Shown piece by piece: positions 10,870-26,593 of a DNA stretch of 64,000 bases. The position numbers and the translations under genes were made by a program. This stretch comes from Tillus elongatus (Eukaryota; Arthropoda; Insecta; Coleoptera; Cleridae), in the NCBI GenBank assembly GCA_964006375.1, contig OZ023265.1:161398118-161462117 (forward strand), written 5' to 3'. Position 1 is the first letter of the stretch, and each line of letters begins with the position of its first letter. Under the pieces are notes generated by a model, which worked only from the letters and a program-made list of their open reading frames with translations, searched no databases and was not told where the DNA came from.

Positions 10870-13090
10870 AATCTGGTTTTTTTTTTATGTAAATTAACCA
10901 ATATCTGTATAAAACTTAAATGTTGTGTCCTTCAAACATGATTTATTCTTAGATTCCCAAGAACTGAATTTCCTTCGCACCATCATACTGTGTATAATAT
11001 GTTTTTCATATGTTTAATGATGTGTTCGACCTAGATCCATCCTGACTCGTCGAGGGGTGGCGGCGTGGAGATTGACGAGTATCAGATTATACAGCAGGTA
11101 TAGGTGAGCTTCTCTCACCGCTGTATCGGCCGTACCTTATTGCACTAGATCATTAAGTTAATTATTTGCAAAGCAGATTAAAGATAGTCAGTTTTTGTTA
11201 GTCTCTGTTGTTACATGAAGTTCATAGACTTTTAATAATAACAAACATCATGTATGTGGCAGACGGCAGACGCCATAATGTCAGCTTTTGTGTCACAATA
11301 AAAAGAAGGCATGTGACTAAATCAAAACACTAGGTCAACTTTATAAAATTTAAGATCGATTATTAAGCTTAGACACTTACTTTTATACGAGGATGTCATG
11401 GTATTTTTATGTTCAGAAGTTTTGGACGTCGGATTTCAAAGACGTGTACAAAGTTTTGATTTTAGTTTTAATTTTAATAGAACTTAACAGCAATTGTCAA
11501 GCCACACGACTGGTCATGCACAAAACAACTACTAATGGCCTGGAACTTCGTTCTCTTTCTTCGGCTAGAGGTTCGTCCCTTTGCCACAGTATACTGTTCC
11601 TTATGCTGTGTGGTCTGTAGTGACTGTTTCTGCTTCTAGTGCTGTCCGTTCTAGCAGGCCCAATAGGTCGAGGTTGTTTTCGTCGGCCTAACTAACACCG
11701 GGTCTGACGAGGGATACTCGATTTACCCCGAGGAGGACGATGAGACCATTGTCTTCAGATGCGCGCGATGACGAAGGTGCTTATTTGTGTCCCACGAGCG
11801 TGCTTGATCCAATTCGGTTCAGCCTCCATAGTGATAACACCTGTACTACTCTTCCGATCCGGTTTCTTAAAGGTACGAGTCGCTTTGGCACACGTATGTT
11901 TTCGCAGTGACGTCTACCAGGTAACTTGGCGATTGCCACAGGATCATGTTTGGTTTCTTGCTCTTCTCTGCTCCGTTTCATCGTAGTCCACTCGGGACCT
12001 CACGAAGGGGTTTGCATGGGCCGCCTTGGCAAAAATCGTCGCGACCCCTTCTTTCAGATAAGTCTTGAGGTCCACGGTATTGGTTATACCGCTTGCGTTA
12101 CAGTCAAAATTAACGAAGTAATGAAATAATTTGCCGTTGTTTCAAATCCATAATACGAATTAAGCGATTTATTTCCAAAAATAGACGCTGTGTTTAACCA
12201 AGTCGTCTAAGTTAAAATAGCTAAATATATCATGTATCGTACAACTTTTAGCGCGAATTAACTATATTACAAGCAAATGCAAGGTTTTTATTTGAATCGT
12301 ATCCATAAATAGATATACCATGTAAAAGTTCTTACACGTGGTCTCTAGTAAATATTCCACGGGAGTCTATTTCGAACTTGCCCTTGGAACGACCGATGAC
12401 AATTAGCGGTTGTTCCTCTGTTCTCTAGACACTCGTAAAGACGGTGTGACTAGCAGAAGCAGAGTTAGTCGTTGTCTTGCCTAAGCTTGTCGAATATTTT
12501 TTAACGTTCAAATGATGGGGTTCATAGCCCGCTGTCTTCTTTTTGTAAAAAAAATACAGTTTTACTAGCTATCGTTTCCTTTTAAATAAAGGAGTCCTCT
12601 GTTGTGGTCATACTAATGAATTTTCCGATGGGATTTTAATTAGAAATTCATATCGATGAATTGTCCGCTGATTTATACTCAGTAACCTGGATATTTCAAG
12701 ACATTTTTCCTCCTTGGTGATATGGATGAGGCGTCGCGTTGCCTTTGTTTTCGGTTGACCTATTGATTCGCTAAATTGTCGATCAAAAGGAATCAAACAA
12801 GTATAATTTCTCTTATTACTAATTGCCACTATGAACGAAACATGGGTACATCATTACGATTTTTTTTTGTTGGATACAGGAGGGAGAAATGCTCATGCAG
12901 ACCCAATTCACGACACCGTAGTGCCGTGGGATATCGAGGTACTGTGAAACTGTACTCACTAAAACTCCCTCCCTATGAGTACCGGACCTTAGTCCATACA
13001 ATGACGTTTGGGTTTGAATGTTTCCATTCTGTTTTTGCCGCGGGGGCGTTAGCGGGTAAGTATAAGCTTTGGACGCTTATGCTTATGTGA
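10870..13090. other. Unassigned stretch with some GC-richer segments
   Basis: ORFs of 60-100 codons occur on both strands (for example 11.39-11.62, 11.76-11.99 and 12.78-13.09 kb), but none shows a recognisable motif, splice context or repeat match. The 11.64-12.09 kb part is less AT-rich than its surroundings. No call is made. Confidence 0.3.
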
Positions 13091-13139
13091 AAGTTGCTCA
13101 TCGTAGTCGGTAGTCGTCTTTTGTGGTGTAACATGTTCC

Positions 13140-15584
<2,445 letters not shown>

Positions 15585-15600
<16 letters not shown>

Positions 15601-15790
15601 GATATTGAGAAGACCGCGACTTTAACTTTTTTTCATATTTCTTCAAAACAGTGCGAACAAGGCACCTCCGGGGTCAATTTCAGTTTTTAGACATTTCAGA
15701 TATGGCGTTTTTCCCGGTGGAAATCGGAGTCCCACACGCATTCAGGGAGGTTTTTCAATTACATTTACCAATAAATAGGAGGGTCTCATG
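15585..15790 (+). repeat. HINE-like left core without TA array, head-to-tail after previous unit
   Basis: TTTTCGTAGAAAAAAATCG, then GAGAAGACCGCGACTTT, then CACCTCCGGGGTCAATTTC, directly following the right core. Where other copies have (TA)n there is ordinary sequence. Confidence 0.5.
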
Positions 15791-16469
15791 AAAGTGACGC
15801 ATTCAGAGAAGTTTTCGTTTAATATTATTTCTCGAAAAAATCGCGATGCCGTATAGAGGCACTCTCAAATAGTGACTGAATTTAGAAAAAATCGAACTGT
15901 CGTAACTCAATTTTTTCAAATTGAACAACTCCCTATACCTATAGACTCTAGTTTTGGAAATATTTTTTGCATTTTCCTATTTTTTAAATTAGCTACAGAT
16001 TAGTTATATAATTTGAATTTTACGTATTCTTCAGGCAAATTTTTTGTGAAAAAAATAGTCAATTTTCGCTGAAAATTTTTTGTGTTTCCGTAGAAATCAT
16101 TGTTTGTACGATTTTTGTGACATTTTGGTAATAAATGTTTAATAAGTTATTGTAAAAAAATATTTTCGGATTTTCGTGAAAAAATTGTTTGCAAATTTTC
16201 ATGTAAATTTTTTTTGGGAGTTCTGTCGGAAGGCTTTTTGTCACTAATTATATCTTGATAGGTAGGTAAATAGGTTGAACAGGTTTAAGTTTATTTTCGG
16301 AAAATTTTTGTACTTTTTCAAACAATAAAGTTATTTTGATGAAATATGGTACATTGTTTTTACTACATAGGTTATACCGGTAACCAAATTTCATTTATTG
16401 CCAAGGTAATACACGTTTAAGCTCAAAACCATTGACCAAATCATATAAGTACTATCATATGTGTACAGG

Positions 16470-16470
<1 letters not shown>
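15791..16470. repeat. AT-rich stretch with MITE-core-like segment
   Basis: At 16290-16400 a block (CAATAAAGTTATTTTGATG, then CATAGGTTATACCGGTAACC) matches the interior of the TCTGGACGC-type MITE at 17.6-17.9 kb. The rest is unassigned. Confidence 0.5.
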
Positions 16471-17345
<875 letters not shown>

Positions 17346-17570
17346 ATAAAGCTCAATATATCCGTTATTATACAAGATATGAAAAAAAAAATTGTATATA
17401 TTAATTATAGTACGTCTTGAGCTACATCTTAAAATAATATTTCTGCAATCACAGGGTGGTCCATAAGTCGTTGGTGATACAAATTTCCTTTTTTTAATTA
17501 AACACGCCTTATGTTATTGCATTTTTGCATTTTCCATCGAAATATAATGCATGTTTGTAAGAAAATAAAT

Positions 17571-17883
17571 TCTGGACGCAGCAAGTGCGTTATGGTAGCG
17601 AATTTTGATCAAATGTTCATATTTGAACAGCTCAATTTGCTATTAACCTATAAGGTTGACCAAGAAACGTGTTTTTTCGGGAACATTTTAAGTTTACTTT
17701 TGGAAAATTTTGTACATTTTCACACAATAAAGTTATTTTAATGGAACATGGCACATTGTTTTTACTATATAGGTTATACTGGTAACCAAATTTGATGCCT
17801 GCTTTCTTAAAAAAACACACATATTTGTTATTAAAAAGATTTTAATGAAAATTCACCACCATAACGCACTTGCTGCGTCCAGA
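17571..17883. mobile_element. MITE, TCTGGACGC family, copy 1
   Basis: 313 bp between TCTGGACGCAGCAAGTGCG and its inverse CGCACTTGCTGCGTCCAGA; the inverted repeat extends to about 35 bp. The interior contains TTAAGTTTACTTTTGGAAA and a GGTTATACTGGTAACC block shared with copy 2. No ORF. It ends 52 bp before the acceptor of the first visible PPP2R3 exon. Confidence 0.85.
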
Positions 17884-17935
17884 ATTTTTTATTTTAAATA
17901 AGTTCCAGCTTTTTTAACATTAATCTTTGTTGTAG

Positions 17936-18187
17936 AACTCCAACGCACATAACCAAAAGCCTGCCATTAGCCAAAAACCACAAATCTCCCCGAAACCTCG
18001 TTTGGGAGAAACTATAGAAATGACGTTACCTGCTGAAATTTCTGCTGCCCCAGGCCTACAAACGTGGCCACTTAAAAACAGAGTCATCTCCACGGACACT
18101 GTCAAGAAAACTGCTGCAGAAGTTAGGTCCCCAGACCAACAAACCCATCCGCAACCTTATAAGTCATCCACCACTACAATCGAAGAG
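17936..18187 (+). CDS. PPP2R3A: PP2A regulatory subunit B'' (PPP2R3-type), internal exon 1 visible here
   Basis: Internal coding exon of 84 codons in phase 0. It is bounded by a pyrimidine-rich acceptor ending TTGTTGTAG at 17935 and a donor GAG|GTTAGT after 18187. The encoded segment is proline, serine and threonine rich (it includes QKPAISQKPQISPKP) and has no recognisable domain, as is usual for the long, poorly conserved N-terminal part of B'' subunits. It is assigned to this gene because its phase joins directly to the next exon only 200 bp away. Translation could not start here: an in-frame TAG lies in the intron just upstream, and the acceptor shows the message continues from further 5'. 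A TIR-bearing MITE ends at 17883, only 52 bp before the exon. The exon is well supported by splice signals and phase; its membership of the PPP2R3 gene is inferred from exon linkage. Confidence 0.7.
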
Positions 18188-18387
18188 GTTAGTAAAGTGG
18201 CGAACTGTAAATCTAATGTTTTAATGCATTGCGTCGACGAGAATAGGATTTTTGCGTAGTTTTTACAATAAAAAAAAACAAGAACCATAAAATTTAATAA
18301 AAATTTGTAATAGTAATAAGTTTCAATTTTCAAAGAACACTTTTTATATATTTGAATAACTTTAGCGTCTTTTTTGTTAACTTTTAG

Positions 18388-18912
18388 GTAGCTAGAGAGG
18401 AAAACAGGCTACTGAACGCCCTAAAGAACGGCATTATAGTGACAGAAGAGTGTCCACGTACCCCTGGTTCTACCATTACGACAGCAGTTGCTGCCAATAC
18501 CTCCCTATCACCTGTAGCAACTTCTACCACGTCGAGTATCACCAAAACCCAGCTACAACAACAGCTCAAGACGACGACTGTCTCTACTACGATTTCCACT
18601 ACCAACGATGATCGGGGGACAGTCAGTGAGAGCAACAGTAACTCCATTCCTTCATCGGTGACGCGATGGGGAGGATTAAGGAGCACCAGGAGACCCGCTA
18701 GCGGTGCAGAACAACAGGTGCCCCACCCGGAGCTCACCTCCAGCCAAAAGCTACATCTGAGACAAGCCGCAGCCGCCTCTGCTAATCCTGTCAGGCCATT
18801 CCTTACCAGAGGCTCAGTGGCGGAGAGGGTGCTCATCTTCGAACGGTGTCCCAGCGATTTGCTGCTGGATAAAAGAGCCAGATCGTCAGCTACAGTTTCG
18901 TCTAAGCCACAG
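18388..18912 (+). CDS. PPP2R3A: PP2A regulatory subunit B'' (PPP2R3-type), internal exon 2
   Basis: Coding exon of 175 codons, phase 0 at both ends. The acceptor ends AACTTTTAG at 18387 and the donor is ACAG|GTAAGT after 18912. It starts VAREENRLLNALKNG, then runs through a Thr/Ser/Gln-rich low-complexity stretch, a basic segment (RWGGLRSTRRP), and ends with a more structured block containing GSVAERVLIFERCP. That block looks like a short conserved motif in an otherwise disordered N-terminal region. Such an extension is expected for the long (PR130-like) isoforms of B'' subunits, where it directs targeting rather than PP2A core binding. Codon use is balanced, with high GC compared with the intron. 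The next exon recognised is 32.9 kb downstream; an unrecognised small exon between them cannot be excluded, but the phases join without one. Confidence 0.75.
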
Positions 18913-19969
18913 GTAAGTCGTAATTTGCTGTTATAAAAGAACTGTTAGATATTTGGAAATAATGTTAAAAAACGTATAATTCTTCTGCCAAAGTGAAGAG
19001 AAGACAATGAGAATTAATTACATGGATTTGTTACACTTGCATAAGGTCCTTCATAAAACTAATTCGCATGAATAATTGGAAAACAAATTTTAGAAGTACC
19101 GGTGACAGAAGTTAATATGCGAACATTTCGACCACACCCTCCTTAGAGAAGGGAAATAAAATGGCAAAATTTCCAGGATAGTACTGTAAAGCTTTTTTCT
19201 CGGGTCTTATTTCTCCTATTGTTTTCGGTGCTAATATTGCTTCTCCAGTTCCTCATCTGGGTCTAAAAATGAACTAGTCTTAATCCAAGTACCTCTCCAT
19301 TTTGCTTCTGATTTTATTTTTATTATGATTAGCAGAATCTTCGCCACATGACCCTGTACACGTAATGTCATGTGCTGGTTATATTTTCGTGCATTCACTG
19401 CTACTTTTACTGTTCATAAACTCACTGGGTAGTTCTGATGTAAACGTTTCTCAATCAGTTGGGAATGGTTTTTCCTTCATTTTTTAATCAGAATTCTTTT
19501 AAAGTTCCGCTACACCAGGTGCTTTTCCTTTCCCCCAGGGGCTCCCTCTTGGTGAGTACGTGGATGGCGACCACGGTGGGTGCACACACGCACTCCATCA
19601 GACAAGCGGGCCCATATACATGACCACTAATACGCACACTCACCTGAGCTGGGCTACTCACCTTTCTTCAACTTGTCTTGGGTGATGTCACTCCTCTTTC
19701 ATCTTTCTTATTTGGCCAGACTTCTATTTCTCTACCTCTTGGCAGACTCTTGTGCTTTTCCGACACCGACAGTATTAGGGTTACCGAGGACTAGGACTAG
19801 GTGTCTTTTCATTTGCCACTTTAAAAGGATTGATTACCATGTGACGACTGGCATGGAAATGAACTTCACCAAAAATAAAGAGAAGATATGGATGACACGC
19901 AAAAAGTAAAAGAGAAGAAAAATAGTAGACGAACTGTTTCCACGGGCAGATACACTGGAAGTGCGGACG
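18913..19969. other. Intron sequence, mostly unassigned
   Basis: Start of the 32.9 kb intron. A degenerate SINE body is visible at about 19130-19180 (AGAGAAGGGAAATAAAATGG, then CAAAATTTCCAGGATAG). Nothing else recognised. Confidence 0.45.
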
Positions 19970-21160
19970 GAGACCTGTGAAGTAGAACCAATCTATATCA
20001 ATGTTATCAGCAAGTATTTTGCAATAAAAATAAGAACTGGAACGGGAGAGGAAGATCTGGATAAACACTCTGGAATGTCCTTTTATGACGGAGTTCTGAG
20101 GTAGAGTTTGGCGGAGGGAGTTACAACAGTCGGTTTCGCCGTTGATTTGGTCATAGTTGCGATAGCGCATGATGTAGAAGAATTAACATTCCGAATAAAT
20201 GATTATATTAGATTAGATCACCGGATGGATGGAGAGGTAGCGGTTGAGATTAGCGCCAGAGAAAACAGAGTCAGTCATTAAAAGGGGGCATAAACCGAGA
20301 AAATATTAGATTTTCGATTGTTACTCATGAGATTCAGCTTGGATACACAGGAACTATCCTGGACAGGGAAGGCACATTCAAGGATCACCTGCAGATGTCT
20401 GTCCAGAATGCAGAGAAGAAAGCAACGGCGATAGGCAGATTGATGCCGAATATTGGAGGCCCGACAACAACTAGCGGACTTATACTCGCTGGAGTAGTTA
20501 ATTCTGTTTTGCTTTATAGAGCTCCAGTATGGTATCCGGTGATGAAAAAGACAACTTATAAAAAAGTCGTAGAGAAGACCAAGAGGAAGGTGCTTCTTAG
20601 GATGACGACAGGTTATAGAACTGTTTCGGCGTAGGCAGTCCAGGTGACAGCTGGCGCCATACCAATTGATCTACAGGCCAAGGAGAGGTATACTCTGTTC
20701 AAGGAACGTGAGTTGAACCAAGGGAGAAGAAAGGCAGTGCGGGACGAAATCATAGAGGAGTTTTTAGCAACGTTGGTTGGAGAATGAGGATGTGGCGAAA
20801 TGGACGAGGAAGCTCATACCAGACATAAGAACTTGGCTAGAATATAAACACAGAACTCTCGGCTACCATGTAACACAAGGATTGACAGGCCACGGGCAGT
20901 TTGCAGTTTAGGCAAAACTGATACTAAGGACTGTATATATTGTGGTCTAATAAATACAGTGGAACACACTATGTTGCAGTGCGCTAGGTGGGAGGAGCAG
21001 AGACAGCCAGCAGAGTTCTTGTTGGGACAACAACTGACAACAGAGAACCTGGTTCCGCTCATGCTCAGCAGTAGAGATCAATGGAAGAACATACAGAAGA
21101 TAATGAAGGGTATCTTGAAAGAGAAACATAAAAGAACTACGGATGTACCGAAATCCTAAT
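19970..21160 (+). mobile_element. R1-like non-LTR retrotransposon relic
   Basis: Pieces in family order across several frames. Near 20.13 kb GFAVDLVIV lies where the catalytic FADD block belongs (first Asp replaced by Val). Then come RLMPNIGGPTT, VNSVLLYRAPVWYPVM and MTTGYRTVSA; then the segment giving GAIPIDLQAKER; then KWTRKLIPDIRTWLEYKHR, VTQGLTGHGQFAV and a zinc-knuckle-like CIYCGLINTVEHTMLQC ending near 20.99 kb. The C-terminal tail runs to 21159. Many stops and frameshifts. The C-terminal Cys/His motif with the GHG block is typical of R1 and related clades. Confidence 0.8.
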
Positions 21161-21319
21161 CTCCGTACCAACATCAAGCTGGGAGGGGAGAATAGGTGGA
21201 AGAACGAAGAAGAAAAGGCGGCTTTTCACCCCGAAGATATGGCTCTGTTCAGACGTTTCCAGGGTGTATAAGCGGTTCAAATGAGTTTCTTGGCTACCTG
21301 CGGGTAGCGCCAACGTCCT

Positions 21320-21830
21320 CACAAAAAAGGTGCTTTTCCTTGTCTAATTTCTGTAAGGACTTGCTCGAATTCTTCTCTTCAAATGAGCAGGTCCAAATTG
21401 TCTGCGTTTATCTGTCTCATTTCATCTGTATACTTCATAATTAATTTCCTCTCTGTCATATAACTCTTTTAGGTGGGCTTTCCAATGATGAGCAATATCT
21501 TCCTTTTCTAGTAATTAATTGTGATCATTGTTCCTTATTAATTTACTTTACAGGTTTATATTGTAGTCTTTTAACATGTTGGTAAGCTTGATCCGACTGT
21601 CCCTTCTTCATAATTCTCGAGTTCTTTGCATCCATTCTTTTGCTTTCCTGAATTTTTGTTTGGTTATAGTTTGAGGCGTTCTTGGTCTGTATAGATTCTC
21701 CTCTGCAGCAGCAATCGTGCAAAAACTATGCTTACGTTTGAGAGCAGGCTGATAGGTCGATAAGATGTAATTTCATCATAGTGTTTTCCTGTTTTGTGAA
21801 TCATGCTAATTTGGGTATGCCCAATTTAAT
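21320..21830 (-). mobile_element. Non-LTR reverse transcriptase fragment, rearranged
   Basis: On the minus strand SYRPISLLSNVSIVFARLL (about 21.77-21.72 kb) is the RT start block. Sequence further along the same strand (21.68-21.45 kb) reads like the linker upstream of RT (KEWMQRTREL, DQAYQHVKRLQYKPVK). The linker therefore lies after the RT block, opposite to family order, suggesting internal rearrangement or two fragments. Confidence 0.5.
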
Positions 21831-22789
21831 TTTTTTTACGTCTCTTCAACTTTAATGAATTAATAATCCTGTATATGTTGAGCAATTTAGTTTCTCAAGA
21901 TGTCAGGTAACATTTTTTGAAAAATCTGGATTCTGTAAATGCTATTTTGACCGTAATTACTTGGATAGAGAATAAACTTAAACGGTTAATGCAGACACGC
22001 TTGACAAAGAAAGCCTTTTTAATACTGTTGTCTCTTGGAAGACGGTGTTTTGTTAAATGATCAAAATCGATTCAAACTTTTTAGACTAGAAATATAAAAG
22101 AATGCCACATCATTAGCAACAATGGATGTATTTGGAAACGTTTTCGCATTTGATTTATTTATGTCTTGTCATCGAAATTAATTTCAATAGTTTCTCAGTT
22201 TTTACATGGCTGTTGCATTTGCAATTAGCTACACTTTTATTTAACATTGTTTGTTATGGTAAATGCGAGAAGCGACACTCGGTTAGAGAATTAATTGCTC
22301 ATGTGAAAAACTAAATGCATAACCAGTTTTGATGTGGTGTTTAATTATTTATAAATACAGGATATATGTAAAGATGTGAAAGTAATAATGGAAATCAATT
22401 AATAAAAGTGACATGGAATTAGAAATGCTGTAACGCACCAATTATGTCAGTAGGTTAATTATTTACCAACACTGATATCCTCTGTGGTACTGAATTTATT
22501 AAAATTGTTACAAATAAATGGTGCTACAATTTTACCTGCTCTGAATCAACAGAGTAAGCCTCCTAGAGTTAGACTGCAGATTACATTAACCTTTGACTAG
22601 GCTAGTATATTATACAGGTGTCCGGAAATGATGAGCGAACACTTGGAAGGTTATTCTGTTGCTTCCGATAATACTTTTTCCAAAACTCATAAATATCGAA
22701 GTTACAACCATTTTAGTGAATTTTCGTATATATTATACAGATGTGCCAATTAAAACTTCCCACCTGGAAAATATCGGAATTAAAAAAAG
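21831..22789. other. AT-rich unassigned stretch
   Basis: Contains a mariner-type MITE end near 22612 (TACAGGTGTCCGGAAATG) and another near 22736 (TACAGATGTGCCAATTAAAA). No gene. Confidence 0.35.
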
Positions 22790-23069
22790 TCTGGACGCAG
22801 CAAGTGCGTTATGGAAGTGAATTTTCATAAAAATGTTTTTAATAGGAAATGCGAGCAGGCATCAATCTGATTATCGGTATAGCCTATGTAGTAGAAACAA
22901 TTTTATTTTATCAAAATTACTTATTCTTTGAAAATGTACAAAAATTTTCCGAAAGTAAACTTAAATGTTGGTTTCCTAGCCAACAAACCTTACGTTAATA
23001 GCAAATTGAGATTGAAATTTGAAGGATTTAATGAAAATTCGCTACCAAAACGCACTTACTGCGTCCCGA
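22790..23069. mobile_element. MITE, TCTGGACGC family, copy 2
   Basis: About 280 bp, from TCTGGACGCAGCAAGTGCG to CGCACTTACTGCGTCCCGA. The interior is the reverse complement of the interior of copy 1 (GTACAAAAATTTTCCGAAAG, then GTAAACTTAAATG). Confidence 0.82.
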
Positions 23070-23084
23070 TTTTTTCTTACAAAC

Positions 23085-23943
<859 letters not shown>

Positions 23944-24463
23944 GAAAAACTCTGGACGCAGCAAGTCCGTTATGGTAGTGAATTTTCATTAAAAAAATTA
24001 ATGGCAAATATGTCTTCTTTTCAATAAAAGGAATGGAATTTGGTATAACCCACATGTAATAGAAACAGTGTACCTTATTTCATCAAATTAATCTTGTTTG
24101 AAAAATTAAAATTGGTACGCAGTTATATTATAAAATGTGAACTACATGCCAAAATTCAGATCCATACGTTAAAAGAAAAAAGAAAAGTAATAAGCAGTTA
24201 GAGAGGTAAAAATTGGGTGCCACTGGTGATCAGAGAAACGAACAAGATCAAAATATTGTGTGTTTAAGTTTTGGTGGAACACTTTTTTAACGTAAATCTG
24301 GTTTATCTTTTCTGAATGTTGTAGATGCCGTTAACATTTTCTTTGTTTTGTGTTTATTGACTAGTTTCTCCACCAAGCAGAGAAAGTAACCATTATACCT
24401 AGCTACATTTTTAATATATTCAAGTTCTCTGTCGTATCTTTCTTTATTTAAGGGAAACTGTAT

Positions 24464-25130
<667 letters not shown>

Positions 25131-25219
25131 CAACTTTCTAAATTTATCGCAAATTGAGTTATCCAAGTTTGAAACATTTAATAAAAATTCACTACCATAA
25201 CGCACTTGCTGCGTCCCGA

Positions 25220-26045
25220 AATTTTAATCTATGAACCAGAAAATTCAAACTCGTTGTTTTTTGTGGAAAACTATGGTGTGAGTCAATCAAAATGTAATTC
25301 ACAGTAGTGGTTTCCTTTCTGTGGATGTTAAATTCTAAAGTGTCTCTATTTTTAATGACTAATACATCAAGAAAAGGTAACTTGTTATTAATTATTATTT
25401 CATGTGTGAATTTAATGGTGTCAAATTTATTGTTTGGGGTCAAATTTTCTGTTTAATTTGGCAATGAAATCTTCTACTTTGCATACAGTTGTATTAAATA
25501 CTGCAAAAACATCGTCCACATAACGAAATCATACTCTAGGAAAATAGTCATTTCCGTCTGCTAGGTCTGTTTCAGATCTACTCATGAAAAGGTCTGCAAT
25601 GAATGGGGAAAGGGGCTTGCCAATTGCTGTGCTGTGGGTTTATTCAAAAAATTCATTATTAGATTGAAAAATATTTCGATTCGTGCAAAGATTTGTTAAA
25701 ATTATATATTCTTTGCAGAGCTTTTCATATATGTTTGTTCATTTTTATCTAAATACGTTAGCGTTTCTTTTATGGGAACAGTGGGAAACAACGAGGTCAC
25801 ATCAAACGATATTAAAACCTCGCCTTTAACCAACTTAATATTTTTAACTTTATTAACAAATTCAAGCTCAGTTGAAACTGAAAAACTTTTTTGTTTGATA
25901 GGCATGCCATTAAATTCGTTTGTTAACCATTTCGCTATATTTATTGTATGTCGGGGAATCTATAGCTGAAACAATAGGTCTCACCGATTTTCCGGGTTTA
26001 TGGATTTTCGGGAGATAATACTTTTATAGATATTCACACTCGAAT
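25220..26045 (-). mobile_element. Penelope-like retroelement fragment (RT)
   Basis: Minus strand, in order from 26.04 kb: LPKIHKPGKSVRPIVSAID, MPIKQKSFSVSTELEFVNKV, ISFDVTSLFPTVPIKETL, then IGKPLSPFIADLFMS, FRYVDDVFAVFNTT (catalytic YVDD intact), KFDTIKFTHEIIINNKLPF, LDVLVIKNRDTLEFNIHRK and SHHSFPQKTTSLNFLVHRL. Several stops and frame shifts separate the blocks. The N-terminal part and the GIY-YIG nuclease are missing. Its 3' side abuts the end of MITE copy 3. It belongs to a different Penelope lineage from the 13-14 kb copy, judging by motif differences. Confidence 0.88.
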
Positions 26046-26497
26046 CTACAGATTCCGATTTAAAAAATACAAACATATAAACATCAGAACGACATTTACA
26101 AAAATGCTTTTCTCCCTGACACACTTTCTATATATTTCTAGTGTACTGTCAGGTATTCGTAGGTATTTATAATTATTTTAGAACGTGGTATCAGTTTTTG
26201 TTCTCGATTTCCGCTGAAAAGAACAGTCTTGTGTGTACAGGAATAGCAGAGAGCAAACATAAACTTGACAGGTGGATGTTTAAATGTCTAAATGTCTACA
26301 CACACCAAGTACTACAACAACAAGCAGAAATACTGAAGCCTGTGTGCTGCTATGTGAAATGCATTTGTCGGCAAGGTTAAACAAATACACACGCGGGTGT
26401 GTTCGAATGTATAATTAACTTCTAATAGTCTTTAAACGCTTTCTTCTCTATCTGCGTAGTATACGAGGGTCCTCACGTATTTTATTTCCTCGGATAT

Positions 26498-26500
<3 letters not shown>
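26046..26500. other. Unassigned stretch
   Basis: No recognisable gene or repeat before the (TA)n array that hosts the mariner element. Confidence 0.35.

Positions 26501-26590
<90 letters not shown>
26501..26590. repeat. (TA)n array, left flank of mariner element
   Basis: 90 bp of perfect TA ending directly at the CAGGGTGATT terminus. Confidence 0.95.

Positions 26591-26593
<3 letters not shown>

Noticed and set aside
18384..18836. 150-codon minus-strand ORF
   Set aside because: Antisense of the spliced PPP2R3 exon 18388-18912, which has supporting splice sites and phase.
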